A DNA stretch of 64,000 nt from Bacteriovorax sp. BAL6_X (GTDB lineage Bacteria; Bdellovibrionota; Bacteriovoracia; Bacteriovoracales; Bacteriovoracaceae), in contig NZ_AUMC01000010.1 of the NCBI RefSeq assembly GCF_000443995.1, positions 806,001-870,000 of the forward strand, written 5' to 3'. The position numbers and the translations under genes are program-made. Positions 15,224 to 24,753 of the stretch are shown here, in pieces (within the stretch, counting starts at the first letter, position 1; the number at the start of each line of letters is the position of its first letter). The notes beneath the pieces are model-generated. The model was not told where the DNA came from, did not search any database, and was given only the letters and a program-made list of their open reading frames with translations.

Positions 15224-16990
15224 TTATAGTCCTTCAGCTGTTTCATTAATGAACGCTAGGAACTCTTCGGTTACTTTTGAAGCCTTAGCTTTCTTCTCTG
15301 AAAGTACGCCTTCTTTTTCTTGAATCATAATGTAGAACTTAATTTTTGGTTCAGTTCCTGATGGGCGAAGATACAGGCGGTTTCCATTTTTAAAGTGGTA
15401 ACCAATTACATTACTGACTGGATAGTCCAATTTTGACTCATCACCTGATTCAAGGTCTTTTACAATACCTGTTTGGTAATCTTCTATAACGCGAATATCC
15501 TGTCCGCACAAGCTTGTGGGAGCTAAGTCTCTAAAATGACTCATTATTCGTGTAATTTTTTCGGCCCCTTCTTTACCTTGGTAAACAAGATTTAGGAGAG
15601 ACTCTTGGCTAAAGCCAAATTCTTCGTAGATTTTATCAAGGGCCTGGATAAGATTTAGGCCTTGTTTTTTGAAGTAAAGAGTAACTTCAGACATGAATGT
15701 GATTGAGGCAACACCGTCCTTATCACGTACAAACTCGTGTGGTAGATAACCAAAAGACTCTTCGGTACCAAATAGGAAGTTAGCAGAAGGATCTTCTTTT
15801 TCAATTTTATTCATAAGCCCACAGATCCACTTGAAACCTGTTAAAGTTGAGTAAGACTTAACTCCGTACTTATCTGCAATAAGCTCCTGAAGCGGAGTTG
15901 TTACAACTGTTTTCACAAAGTATGGATTAGCTGGCATTGTTCCATTTTCTTTAAGATTGTGAAGCATGTAGTAGAGCATCAGGATTCCGATTTGGTTTCC
16001 ATTGATATATTGAGTCTCTCCTTCATGTTCAAAAGCTACTCCAAGTCTATCTGTATCTGGGTCAGAGCCAAATGCAATATCTGCACCAGTATTCTTCATA
16101 AGATCAACGGCCATTTTCATTGCAGAAGGATTCTCTGGGTTAGGGGAGCTTACTGTTGGGAAGGCTGAGTCAGGTTGTGCTTGCTCTTTAACAACTTCAA
16201 CATTTGTAAATCCAAGTTGAGCAAGTGCTGTTGTACATGGAATAAGCCCTGTACCGTGAATTGGTGTATAAACGATCTTAAGGTCTTTTCCATCTTGCTT
16301 ACACATTTCAGGATTTACTGTTTTAGACAGGATGTCGTTATAGAAGCTTTGTTCTACATCTTCACCAACCCAGCTAATGAATCCATCTTTTTCAGCTTGA
16401 GCGAAGTCCATGAATTTAACTGCATCGTACGAAGTAATATCGTAGTAACGATTGATAATATTTTTGTCATTTGGTGGAGTAACTTGTGCACCATCATTCC
16501 AGTATACTTTGTAACCATTATACTCAGGAGGATTGTGAGAAGCTGTCACCATTACTCCGGCCTGGGCCTTGTGGTATCTTACTGAGTAAGAAAGCATTGG
16601 CACTGGATTTAGCCTCTTGTAGATATAAGACTTAATTCCATTGGCGGCCATGACACTGCAGACTTCCTTAGCAAATTCAAAAGAGAATTTACGAGAATCA
16701 TAACTTACTGCGATCGATGGGTTAGTTACTCCTGATTTATTACTGTGATCTAGAATTTCACCAGCAAGGGCCTGTGTTGCTCTACGTACTGTATACTTGT
16801 TAATACGATTATTTCCAGCGCCAAGGATAGAGCGTAGCCCACCTGTTCCAAATTCTATATCTTTATAAAATCTTTCTTCGATCTCTTTCATGTCATCTGC
16901 GTCAATTAATCTTTGGATCTCTGCGCGTGACTCTTCATCAAAATATGGGTTATTGGCCCAAGCATTAGCTTTTTCAAGGCTCGTCGTCAT
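15224..16990 (-). CDS. Alpha-phosphoglucomutase / phosphomannomutase (long form)
   Basis: It interconverts hexose 1- and 6-phosphates. At 588 residues it is the long PgcA/PGM2-like type. The catalytic serine loop is TASHNPPEYNGYKVYW, the metal-binding loop is SDPDTDRLGV, the sugar-specificity loop is GTEESFGY, and the phosphate-binding loop near the end is RPSGTEPKIKFY, all in order and intact. It could supply glucose-1-phosphate, or mannose-1-phosphate for the nearby manC; the sequence alone does not decide. A CAGGAG-like site lies about eight bases before the ATG. It is the first gene of a two-gene operon with queC. Confidence 0.9.
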   Translation of the reverse strand: MTTSLEKANAWANNPYFDEESRAEIQRLIDADDMKEIEERFYKDIEFGTGGLRSILGAGNNRINKYTVRRATQALAGEILDHSNKSGVTNPSIAVSYDSRKFSFEFAKEVCSVMAANGIKSYIYKRLNPVPMLSYSVRYHKAQAGVMVTASHNPPEYNGYKVYWNDGAQVTPPNDKNIINRYYDITSYDAVKFMDFAQAEKDGFISWVGEDVEQSFYNDILSKTVNPEMCKQDGKDLKIVYTPIHGTGLIPCTTALAQLGFTNVEVVKEQAQPDSAFPTVSSPNPENPSAMKMAVDLMKNTGADIAFGSDPDTDRLGVAFEHEGETQYINGNQIGILMLYYMLHNLKENGTMPANPYFVKTVVTTPLQELIADKYGVKSYSTLTGFKWICGLMNKIEKEDPSANFLFGTEESFGYLPHEFVRDKDGVASITFMSEVTLYFKKQGLNLIQALDKIYEEFGFSQESLLNLVYQGKEGAEKITRIMSHFRDLAPTSLCGQDIRVIEDYQTGIVKDLESGDESKLDYPVSNVIGYHFKNGNRLYLRPSGTEPKIKFYIMIQEKEGVLSEKKAKASKVTEEFLAFINETAEGL

Positions 16991-17114
16991 TTTAAAAATC
17001 TCCTGTGAAATTTATGATTGAGTATCTTGTGCTATATTCTCAAATCTAGTAGACTTAGGCAAAATATAATCAATGAAATATTGTGTTGTGTGTTAATAAA
17101 ATCAAGGAGTTAAC

Positions 17115-17363
17115 ATGGCAAATAAAGAAATGAAGCACAAAGATAATGTTGCTGGAAAGTGGTATTGTACAGATCCAGACGACGATAACGGAGAAGGATG
17201 CATTGCATGTAACGTGTGTTATACAGGTGCTCCTGAATTTTTCGCTGAAGATGAAGATGGGAATGCGTATATCGCTAAGCAACCTTCAACTCCTGAAGAA
17301 GAAGAGTTATGTCAAGAGCAGATGGATGCTTGTCCAGTTGCTTCTATTGGAAATGACGGTTAA
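17115..17363 (+). CDS. Small single-cluster ferredoxin
   Basis: An 82-residue electron carrier. It has CIACNVC (CxxCxxC) in the middle and a final CPVASI after about 40 residues, the pattern of monocluster [4Fe-4S] ferredoxins of the Bacillus type, with an acidic stretch (AEDEDGNAY) between them. The N-terminal part (GKWYCTDPDDDNGEG) carries an extra Cys. AAGGAG lies about six bases before the ATG. It is a single gene, convergent with the envelope protein gene seven bases beyond its stop. Its redox partner is not evident from the neighbours. Confidence 0.9.
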   Translation: MANKEMKHKDNVAGKWYCTDPDDDNGEGCIACNVCYTGAPEFFAEDEDGNAYIAKQPSTPEEEELCQEQMDACPVASIGNDG

Positions 17364-17370
17364 TTCTTGA

Positions 17371-18831
17371 CTAGAATTTCATATCAAAAGAAATGTAGGC
17401 AGAGGTACGGTCAACATTGACGCCTCTGTCTTTCGTCGAATGCTGAACTTCCATTGTGATATTAGCATCATCAAATACTTCAAATGACCTTTGTGCTCTG
17501 AAATCAACTTCTCCTTGGGAGTTAATCACTGTACCAGTTTTAATAATAGTTGTTCCTTGGAATCTAAAATCGTTTGCAATTGTCGTTGTCTGATTTGTGT
17601 CGTAACTCATATCTGTTTCAATATCAAAGTTTTGAAACTCTGGAGTCGCAACAGTAACTCCAGCAAGAAAGTAACCGTCTGCTCTTGCTACGGCCCTGGC
17701 CGTGGATTTCCCTTGGTGTGCTAAGTTTAAGTCAAGTTGCTGCTTGTCCGTAGAGATATCTGCATTGCTATCAATTGTGATTTCCTCGCTATAACGATTG
17801 GATAACTTAAGATTTAGATTTTGATTATTTGGCCTGATGTCGAGGTGGCCATCTAGAGTTGTGTCTTCAGTTAGTTGACTGTTTAGGTCGACATTAATTC
17901 TTTGTTTCTTATCATTAATTTCAACTTTACTAGTAAGTGTTGTGCTTTCTCCGAGGCTACTTTCTGTTTCCATTTCCAATAAAGTTAGAGAAGTAGGGAT
18001 ATAGTAGCTTTGTTCTAATAGGAGGGCCTTATTGATTTTTACTTTCCCAATAAAAGTATCGTATTCTTGATCTTTTATAAGGGCCATTTCAGATTCATTA
18101 CTTGTCTCTAGGGTTACACCTTCTGGAATACTTCTTTCTATATCTGTTGGCTTTGTTGGATCAACATAAGTGTCATGTGGGTAGTAGATCTGAAAATATG
18201 GCTCTTTGTCTTTTATAAAAACTACTTTTATAAAGATATCTTCACCAACTTCATCAGTGGAGCGAAACCAAGTAATTCTAGTCTTTGTTTGAGTACTAGA
18301 AGCAAGACTCAGTGATGAGAATTCACTAATTGCGATTTCAGAGGTAAAAACTAATTCGAAGTCATCAAAATCTCTTGTGTTATAACGCTCTTTACCGCTA
18401 TCAAAGTCACTTTTTAGACAAGTCACTTCTCCTAATTTATCAACCGCTTCAATATAGGTGGCAACGGCCTTAAGTTTTAAGGCCTTTTGTTTGACTTTAA
18501 TACTAGGCTTTGGATTATTCTCGTTGGCCTTAGTGACGATATCTGAAATATTGGAAGCTAGCTCGGCCATATCTCGACATTGAATACAAATTTCTGCGCT
18601 AGCGGTGTTATGCCTTGGAATATCGTCAGTAAGTTCTTTTTCACGACTAATCGGAATATATTTAGGAGATTTAGATTTTGTAATTCTGACAATATCTTTT
18701 ACTAAGTCTTTGGCCTTTATCTGCCTTCCATTAACGTCAATTTCTTCTTTGAAGAAACTTGGCTCAATGGCCATTGCATTGACTACAACTGAAAATGCAA
18801 GAATGGTGATAGAGAATTTTTTTATTAGCAC
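17371..18831 (-). CDS. Exported envelope protein with three tandem 27-residue beta repeats
   Basis: I do not recognise this 486-residue protein. It has a signal peptide (MLIKKFSITILAFSVVVNAMA), a CxxC pair (EICIQCRDM, residues about 81-84) and a second Cys at CLKSD. The C-terminal third is made of alternating polar and hydrophobic strands and ends in SFDMKF, with the terminal Phe typical of outer-membrane barrels. Residues 294-320, 321-347 and 348-374 are three tandem 27-residue units of the pattern T-x-x-S-x-x-x-I-x-x-x-x-Q-x-x-x-x-L. Together this suggests an outer-membrane or periplasmic beta protein. It is a single gene, divergent from the antiporter gene. Confidence 0.7.
   Translation of the reverse strand: MLIKKFSITILAFSVVVNAMAIEPSFFKEEIDVNGRQIKAKDLVKDIVRITKSKSPKYIPISREKELTDDIPRHNTASAEICIQCRDMAELASNISDIVTKANENNPKPSIKVKQKALKLKAVATYIEAVDKLGEVTCLKSDFDSGKERYNTRDFDDFELVFTSEIAISEFSSLSLASSTQTKTRITWFRSTDEVGEDIFIKVVFIKDKEPYFQIYYPHDTYVDPTKPTDIERSIPEGVTLETSNESEMALIKDQEYDTFIGKVKINKALLLEQSYYIPTSLTLLEMETESSLGESTTLTSKVEINDKKQRINVDLNSQLTEDTTLDGHLDIRPNNQNLNLKLSNRYSEEITIDSNADISTDKQQLDLNLAHQGKSTARAVARADGYFLAGVTVATPEFQNFDIETDMSYDTNQTTTIANDFRFQGTTIIKTGTVINSQGEVDFRAQRSFEVFDDANITMEVQHSTKDRGVNVDRTSAYISFDMKF
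17710..17952 (-). repeat. Three tandem 81-base coding repeats
   Basis: These encode residues 294-374 of the envelope protein as three 27-residue units. The match is clear in the spacing of Thr, Gln and Leu, but the DNA copies have diverged. Confidence 0.55.
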
Positions 18832-18907
18832 AAATTCTTATCGGAGCTGGTTTAGAAAAAGTTTACAAAAATAGTAAATTATTTTAAGTGTGTGGAAATT
18901 TCAGTAC

Positions 18908-18936
18908 TTGCGCACCTTTGCCGACAAGAATAAAAT
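18908..18936 (+). promoter_or_regulatory. Candidate sigma-70 promoter of the antiporter gene
   Basis: TTGCGC (18908-18913) and TAAAAT (18931-18936) are separated by 17 bases. The -10 matches TATAAT at five of six positions and the -35 at three of six. The start would be near 18943, with the ATG at 18968. Confidence 0.35.
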
Positions 18937-18967
18937 AAAGAGGATCACAATTTACAAAGGAAGTATC

Positions 18968-20287
18968 ATGAATCCAACAAATCTACAGCTTGTAGGGACG
19001 ATTCTATTCGCATGTGCTATTTTGCACACATTTTTAGTTTCAAAAATTCAACACTTAGCTCACAAGTATCCGGAAGGATCGATGATGGAAAATCTTCTTC
19101 ACTTCTTAGGTGAAGTCGAAGCAGTATTCGGTATGTGGGCCGCGGCCTTTATTGTTTACTATAGCGCCACTCAAGGTTTTGCAGTTTATGATAATGCACA
19201 CCAAGTTATTGGTGGGGCACTGAAATATCTTGAGCAAGATGTAAACTACACTGAAGCAGCATTCGTTTTCGTTATTATGTGTATGGCAGGGACGAGGCCA
19301 ATCATTATGCTTGCTGAAAAAATCATTGGTATGATTGCAAAGCTTCTTCCGTTTCCAGGAAAAATGGCGTTCTATATTTCGGCCCTTATTGTTGGTCCGA
19401 TACTAGGGTCTTTTATTACTGAGCCAGCTGCTATGACGGTTACTGCTCTAATTCTTTTAGATTACTTCTTCTCTGATGAGAAAATGAGTCTTAAGTTTAA
19501 GTATGCAACGATTGGTCTACTTTTTGTAAACGTATCAATCGGTGGAACACTTTCTCACTTTGCTGCACCTCCTGTACTTATGGTTGCTTCAAAGTGGCAC
19601 TGGGGATTTGTTCACATGATTACAAACTTTGGTTATAAGGCAACAATTTCAATTATCATTGGAACTTTAATTATTGCATTCATGTTTAAAAATGAACTTC
19701 AAGGAAAGCTTGAAATTAAACAAAAGCATGAAAATTGGATGGCACCAACTTGGTGGATGACTCTAGTTCACATTATCTTTATGGGGCTTGTTGTTTTCTC
19801 TGCTCACCACATGGTTTTCTTCCTTGCACTTTTCCTATTCTTCTTAGGTTTCACGACTGTTACAAAAGAGTACCAAGACGAAATCAAGCTAAAAGAATCA
19901 CTTCTTGTTGGTTTCTTCCTTGCTGGTCTAGTAACTCTAGGTGGACAACAAGGTTGGTGGCTACAACCAATTTTATCTAAGCTTGGTGACTTTGTTCTTT
20001 TCGTAGGTGCAACTTCACTTACTGCTATTACAGATAACGCAGCTCTTACTTATTTAGGGACTCTGGTTGATCTAACTGATTCAGCTAAGTACAACCTTGT
20101 TGCTGGTGCTGTTGCTGGTGGTGGTTTAACTGTTATTGCTAACGCTCCAAACCCTGCGGGATTTGGTATCCTTAAAGGAACATTTGGAAAAGAGGGGATT
20201 AATCCTGGAAAGCTTCTGCTTGGAGCACTTTTCCCAACAATCCTTGCAATGGTTATGTTTCAAATTCTTCCAAATCTAGCGAAGTAA
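18968..20287 (+). CDS. Putative Na+/H+ antiporter (ion transporter superfamily)
   Basis: A 439-residue inner-membrane protein with about eleven hydrophobic helices. The stretches MAGTRPIIMLAEKIIG, GSFITEPAAMTVTALIL, GGTLSHFAAPPVLMV and ITDNAALTYLGTLV have paired small-residue and acidic motifs in the two halves, as in the putative Na+/H+ antiporter family PF07399. It probably exports sodium in exchange for protons, which suits a marine cell. The ATG at 18968 has AAAGGAAG about six bases upstream and is preferred over an upstream in-frame start. It is transcribed alone and ends at a strong terminator. The ion is inferred from the family. Confidence 0.8.
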   Translation: MNPTNLQLVGTILFACAILHTFLVSKIQHLAHKYPEGSMMENLLHFLGEVEAVFGMWAAAFIVYYSATQGFAVYDNAHQVIGGALKYLEQDVNYTEAAFVFVIMCMAGTRPIIMLAEKIIGMIAKLLPFPGKMAFYISALIVGPILGSFITEPAAMTVTALILLDYFFSDEKMSLKFKYATIGLLFVNVSIGGTLSHFAAPPVLMVASKWHWGFVHMITNFGYKATISIIIGTLIIAFMFKNELQGKLEIKQKHENWMAPTWWMTLVHIIFMGLVVFSAHHMVFFLALFLFFLGFTTVTKEYQDEIKLKESLLVGFFLAGLVTLGGQQGWWLQPILSKLGDFVLFVGATSLTAITDNAALTYLGTLVDLTDSAKYNLVAGAVAGGGLTVIANAPNPAGFGILKGTFGKEGINPGKLLLGALFPTILAMVMFQILPNLAK

Positions 20288-20293
20288 AAATAC

Positions 20294-20320
20294 AAAGGCC
20301 CTCAATTGAGGGCCTTTTTT
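20294..20320 (+). terminator. Bidirectional intrinsic terminator
   Basis: AAAGGCCCTC (20294-20303) pairs with GAGGGCCTTT (20308-20317) around AATT, with T on the right and A on the left. It serves the antiporter gene and the convergent ilvE gene. Confidence 0.92.
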
Positions 20321-20333
20321 ATTTTAAAAATAC

Positions 20334-21386
20334 TTATAGATCTACAACCCAGTTAAACGGGTCTTCAATTGTTTTTTCTTGAATACCGAGTAGGGTCTCA
20401 CGTAGCTCCTTTGAAACCGGCCCAAACTCTTCTTGAATATTATAGAATTCACCAGACTCTTCATGTAAAGAACAAATCGGCGTGATAATAGCAGCAGTTC
20501 CACAAGAGAAGCATTCTGTACATTTCTTTGACTTGATATCTTCAATTAGTTCATCAATGCTAATCTTTCTTTCAACGACTTTATACCCTTTGTGGCGAGC
20601 AATATCGATAAGTGAACGACGAGTGATTCCATCAAGAATTGTTTCTGTTAGTTCAGGAGTGTGAATTTCTCCGTCAATAACTGCAAAGAAGTTCATTCCG
20701 CTTAATTCCTCAATCGACTTACGATCACTTGCAGAGAGCCAAAGAGTTTGATGTAATCCTAGTTTTAGAGTTCTAACTCCAGCGTTAAGAGCACCAGCAT
20801 AATTACCACCAGTTTTTGCCGTTCCCATACCTCCTGCACATGCACGAATCATATTTCTTTCAATTAGAAGCTTATAGCTTCCACCTGAGAAGTATGATTC
20901 AACAGGTGAGGCAATAACCATGAAAAGAAATTCCTCACTAGGCTTAATACCTAAATTATTTTCTGTGGCAATCATAAATGGCCTAATATACAGAGATTCA
21001 CCACCACGCTTAGGGATATAATTTTCACCCATTTTAGTGATTGTATTTACAGCAGCTGTAAAAATATCTTTTGGAACTTCTGGCATTGCCATTCGTTTTG
21101 CTGAGTGATTGAAACGTCTGTAATTTTCAAGAGGCCTAAAAAGATTTGGTCCATTACCTTTAAAGTTATAGGCCTTCATTCCTTCAAATATTTCTTGTCC
21201 GTAGTGTAGAACCTTGCATGTTGGATCCAGCTCCAATTTGCCATAAGGCTTAATTTCAAGTTCTCCCCATTCTCCACGTTTGTATTCACATGTTGCCATG
21301 ATTGGAAGTAGTACTTTTCCAAATCCTACGTGGTCAGGCATTGTGAAATTTTCGATTGCTTTCTTTGCACTATCTAAAATTATCAT
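20334..21386 (-). CDS. ilvE: Branched-chain amino acid aminotransferase
   Basis: A PLP enzyme that makes or degrades leucine, isoleucine and valine. The 350 residues match the eukaryote-like (type II) BCAT family. GKVLLPIMATCEY and YGQEIFEGMKAYNF are in the N-domain, the PLP lysine lies in AKTGGNYAGAL, and the C-domain has FSCGTAAIITPI, which binds the cofactor phosphate. AAGGA lies eight bases before the ATG. A lipoprotein gene lies just upstream on the same strand, 15 bases away, so the two could be one transcript although their functions look unrelated. Confidence 0.93.
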   Translation of the reverse strand: MIILDSAKKAIENFTMPDHVGFGKVLLPIMATCEYKRGEWGELEIKPYGKLELDPTCKVLHYGQEIFEGMKAYNFKGNGPNLFRPLENYRRFNHSAKRMAMPEVPKDIFTAAVNTITKMGENYIPKRGGESLYIRPFMIATENNLGIKPSEEFLFMVIASPVESYFSGGSYKLLIERNMIRACAGGMGTAKTGGNYAGALNAGVRTLKLGLHQTLWLSASDRKSIEELSGMNFFAVIDGEIHTPELTETILDGITRRSLIDIARHKGYKVVERKISIDELIEDIKSKKCTECFSCGTAAIITPICSLHEESGEFYNIQEEFGPVSKELRETLLGIQEKTIEDPFNWVVDL

Positions 21387-21401
21387 TAAAAATCCTTATT
21401 T

Positions 21402-21689
21402 TTATTTACAGTGGTAACCAAGTCCAAAGACCTTCCAGATATTTCCTTCGTTTACAGATTCTTTTATCCAGATTGTGTCTCCACCTTCATCTGCAACTTG
21501 GTTAATAGCATGGTTAACGGCAAGGTCCTTAATTCCGTTCTCATTTTCACCAACAACATTTGTAAAAGGCTTACAGTTTTTATGACGTGGCTTTTGATAT
21601 GTTACTTTTAACTTTTCTCCAGCTGGAGTCAGTTTTGTTTTAGAAACAGCACAACTAGATAGAATTAATATCATAATAATATTTTTCAT
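21402..21689 (-). CDS. Small lipoprotein, possibly DUF4156-like
   Basis: A 95-residue lipoprotein: MKNIIMILILSSCAVSK has a short hydrophobic core and a lipobox ending in LSSC. The ATG at 21689 has GGAGG six bases upstream and gives a proper signal, so an in-frame start further upstream is rejected. The mature part has two Cys (HKNCKPF and GYHCK near the end) and the stretch GGDTIWIKES, which recalls DUF4156/RcsF-like small lipoproteins. That family link is tentative. It lies 15 bases before ilvE and is probably transcribed from a promoter next to the divergent tRNA-Val gene. Confidence 0.65.
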   Translation of the reverse strand: MKNIIMILILSSCAVSKTKLTPAGEKLKVTYQKPRHKNCKPFTNVVGENENGIKDLAVNHAINQVADEGGDTIWIKESVNEGNIWKVFGLGYHCK

Positions 21690-21815
21690 TATTCCTCCAT
21701 GATTTTTAGTTATACTAGCAAAATTGCAACGATGTTGCTTAGGTTTGTGCGTCAATTTTATCTTTTGACGAGTTTAGTGAATTAGAATATTATTTTCCTA
21801 CTTTAAGACACTTGT

Positions 21816-21886
<71 letters not shown>

Positions 21887-21892
<6 letters not shown>

Positions 21893-22037
21893 TCTTTGTT
21901 TTTCCTTATATATTGCTTATTGATTTAGTTTGCTGATACCGATATCAACTCAGCGCCAAAACATGCCTTTGGGCATCTTTTGATCGCAGGTTGTAACTAC
22001 CATCTTTGTTTTTCCTTATACATTGCTTATTGATTTA
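21887..22037. repeat. 41-base direct repeat beginning at the tRNA-Val 3' end
   Basis: Copies at 21887-21927 and 21997-22037 differ at one base (T21911/C22021). The first includes the tRNA end CTACCA; the second runs into the last codons of the convergent histidine kinase gene. The 69 bases between hold a small terminator-like hairpin. It is either a local tandem duplication of 110 bases or the scar of an integration event at the tRNA. Confidence 0.8.
21963..21981 (+). terminator. Weak terminator of tRNA-Val
   Basis: ATGCC (21963-21967) pairs with GGCAT (21972-21976), then CTTTT. It is short and lies about 70 bases after the tRNA. Confidence 0.45.
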
Positions 22038-22911
22038 CCTCGCGCAAAGGTTTTCTCTTTTGTTTAGGATCGGTTTTTGATTTCTCAATGGTATTTTGAT
22101 TATTTAATGCTGCGTTAACGAATGTCATTGTGAAAGTTGAGCCTATGCCATCAATATTATTAAATGCTTTGATATTTCCTCCATAGAATTTCATATATTT
22201 TTTTACAACCGGTAGACCAAACCCTGAGCCTTCTTCTCCGTGAGTCCCTTCGCGATGGGTTTCATTAGTAAAAGAGAAGAGACTTTTTATCATTGTTTCA
22301 GGAATGCCAATTCCCTGGTCGGTAATATCAACTCGGATAACAGAGTTTCGTTCAGTAACTCTTACAAAAATCTCTGAGCCTTCTGGTGAGAATTTAGAAG
22401 CATTGGTAAGAAGATTGCTAAAGACACTATGACAAAGTGACGATGGCTCCGCCATGACCTGAGCATCTTGCTCTTCAAACTCAACACGAATATGCTGACT
22501 CTTTTTTTCAATCCTTTTTCTAATGAGCTGTATCGAATTTTCAATGGACTCTTTCAATGGGACTGGTTCTAATTTTATATTTGATTTACCGGATTCAATT
22601 GATTGGATTTTACGAATATGTTGAATAAGCTCGGCCATGTTCTCAATGACTCCACTAACGCGGCCAAGATTTTGTAATATACCATCTTTGTCTTTCATGG
22701 CCAATAAGGACGAGTCGCTGAGTAATGAAAGAAGGGTCGTGGAATTGGATAAGTCATGGAATAAAACGGAGAGTAAATGTTGCTTTTCTTCTAGTTTTCG
22801 CGAGAGGTCTCGGCCTTCAACTTCAAGCTGTTTAATTTTGATCGCTTGATGTGTGATGACCATAATTGAACAGATAATTAAAATTGTTAGTAAACTTACG
22901 AGATAGATCAC
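22027..22911 (-). CDS. Membrane-anchored sensor histidine kinase
   Basis: A 294-residue kinase. One N-terminal membrane helix (residues about 2-22) is followed by a short coiled coil, then a HisKA domain with the phospho-acceptor in LFHDLSN (H52), and a HATPase domain with N box NLLTNASKFS, G1 box DQGIGIPE and G2 box GFGLPVVKKYM. There is no periplasmic sensor domain, so it probably senses through the membrane segment or a partner. No response regulator gene is adjacent. Its last three sense codons and stop lie in the second copy of the tRNA-linked repeat, so its C-terminus may have been altered by that duplication. Confidence 0.9.
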   Translation of the reverse strand: MIYLVSLLTILIICSIMVITHQAIKIKQLEVEGRDLSRKLEEKQHLLSVLFHDLSNSTTLLSLLSDSSLLAMKDKDGILQNLGRVSGVIENMAELIQHIRKIQSIESGKSNIKLEPVPLKESIENSIQLIRKRIEKKSQHIRVEFEEQDAQVMAEPSSLCHSVFSNLLTNASKFSPEGSEIFVRVTERNSVIRVDITDQGIGIPETMIKSLFSFTNETHREGTHGEEGSGFGLPVVKKYMKFYGGNIKAFNNIDGIGSTFTMTFVNAALNNQNTIEKSKTDPKQKRKPLREVNQ

Positions 22912-23097
22912 TTTCTTTCCTTAAGCATAGTTTTTCTGAAACCAATTAATTTTGTAGGATTTTAGCTAGCTTTATTCCTATAACCAAGTTTGAGAAGGTA
23001 AATTTAACTTAAATTAAGAATGTATTTTCACATTTCAATTGTCCCTACAGGAAACAGAAGGGTGACTGATGGGTGTAATTCAAGTAGACTTGCTGGA

Positions 23098-24753
23098 ATG
23101 AAAGACTATCTTAATAAAAAGTTAACATCACTGGTGGTGACGCAGTTTGTCCATTACTGGTATTTCTATATTGGGGCCTTTATTTGCCTCTACCTTACTC
23201 ACAATATCCAAAGTGAATTACCTTTTATAGCAAAGGATTTGGCCGAGAAAATCTCTAAAGGAATTTCTATTCCTGTTGGGCACTTATTCTTATTGGCCTT
23301 GGGAATTATTGTATTTAGAACTTCATCGAGACTTTTATTCTTTTATCCTGCAAGAGTACTACAAAAGATTCTACGTTTTGATTTAATGAAGAAACTAGAG
23401 AAGGTGAGTCCTTCTCGTTATAAAGATTATCCAAAGGGACAAATCTTCCAAATCATTGGTGGTGACTTAGAGCATGTAAGAGCACTGATTGGCTTTGCTC
23501 TTTTACAAATTGCAAATATTATTATCGCACTTTCAATTCTTGTTCCTAAACTCCTAAACTTTAATAAAGAGCTCTTTATTGCACTTCTTCCAATGTTTGT
23601 AGCATTTATTATTTTTAGCGCGATTGTTTCAACAAATCGAAAATTCTATCGTCAAACTCAAGATCTTCAAGGTGAAGTTCAAAATATTATTATTGAAACT
23701 TACGCTGGAAAGAAGACTATTAAAAATTTTCACGCGGAGAAGGCCTTCATTGATCTCTTTGCAAAGAAGTCCTTGGAAGAACTTGATAACTTTTATGAAG
23801 CCGGTAAGCGTGTTGGAATTTCAATTCCTCTAATGCCTACAGGTGTTGGCCTATCTCTGATTTGGGGAGCCTATATTATTTTTACTGAACAATTAGGGGC
23901 ATCTTCGCTAATTTTATTTTCAGGTTTTGTTTATTTATTCTTAGAACCAATTATGTTTCTAGCCTGGATTGGAGTTGTCTTTACTCGTTCGGCAGGAGCG
24001 TGGGCACGAGTAAGAGAGCTAGTTGCTGTCTTAGATAAAGAAAGCGAGCTTGAGACAATGCTTAAAAGAGAATTTTCTTTTAAAGAGAAGAGTGAGTCGT
24101 TTGAATTACAACTACCATTTTGGGATAACGATATTAATCTAAAGATCTGGAAAGATGAAAAAAATGCAATCGTTGGAAAAACTGGTTGTGGAAAGTCTGA
24201 ACTACTCGTCAAAATTTCAGAAGTCTTAAAGATGCAAGATCGTAGTACAAGCTACGTTGCTCAAGATCCATATCTTTATAATGGAACTATTTTAGAAAAC
24301 TTGGCCCTAGGAAGAGACTTCAATGAAGAGCAACTTTCTAAAGCATATGAGCTACTAAAAATCTTTGGCCTTGATTATCTAGCATCCGATCGCAAGAGTT
24401 TGTTTAATCTTGTTGTTGGAGAAAACGGGAAGAGACTATCTGGTGGTCAAATTAAACGTGTATCTTTAATCAAATCGCTGCTTTTTGAAAGTGAGTTTAT
24501 TATTTGGGATGATCCTTTTTCTTCAGTTGATGTTGTTCTAGAAAGAGAAATCTTAAGTCAATTAAATGCAATGAAGATTTTCGAAGGCCGAACTCTCATT
24601 ATGTCCACTCATAGATATACAACAGCAGTGCAATGTGATCACTTAAGTTTAATTTGCGAAAGTGAAGGGCTAAGAGAAGAGTCAAAAGTTATCGACTTTA
24701 CACAAAAACAAGAAGGAGGAATTTATGAGCACTTTAGAAAACAACTCATCTAA
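23098..24753 (+). CDS. ABC exporter half, degenerate-site subunit
   Basis: A 552-residue ABC-B type half transporter with six membrane helices (about residues 1-290) and one ATPase domain. Walker A is GKTGCGKSE and the signature LSGGQIKRV is normal. The residue after Walker B is Asp (IIWDDP, codon 24511-24513), where a catalytic Glu is usual. The H loop is STHRYT. The start is uncertain: ATG 23098 has only CTGGA before it, GTG 23062 has AGAAGG, and an ATG at 23020 has no ribosome site. Its end overlaps the next subunit gene by 29 bases, so the two form a heterodimer. The substrate is unknown. Confidence 0.85.
   Translation: MKDYLNKKLTSLVVTQFVHYWYFYIGAFICLYLTHNIQSELPFIAKDLAEKISKGISIPVGHLFLLALGIIVFRTSSRLLFFYPARVLQKILRFDLMKKLEKVSPSRYKDYPKGQIFQIIGGDLEHVRALIGFALLQIANIIIALSILVPKLLNFNKELFIALLPMFVAFIIFSAIVSTNRKFYRQTQDLQGEVQNIIIETYAGKKTIKNFHAEKAFIDLFAKKSLEELDNFYEAGKRVGISIPLMPTGVGLSLIWGAYIIFTEQLGASSLILFSGFVYLFLEPIMFLAWIGVVFTRSAGAWARVRELVAVLDKESELETMLKREFSFKEKSESFELQLPFWDNDINLKIWKDEKNAIVGKTGCGKSELLVKISEVLKMQDRSTSYVAQDPYLYNGTILENLALGRDFNEEQLSKAYELLKIFGLDYLASDRKSLFNLVVGENGKRLSGGQIKRVSLIKSLLFESEFIIWDDPFSSVDVVLEREILSQLNAMKIFEGRTLIMSTHRYTTAVQCDHLSLICESEGLREESKVIDFTQKQEGGIYEHFRKQLI

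Noticed and set aside
21928-21996. A tRNA-like remnant between the tRNA-Val repeats
   Set aside because: GCAGGTTGTAACTACCA resembles a T-arm end, but there is no matching cloverleaf.
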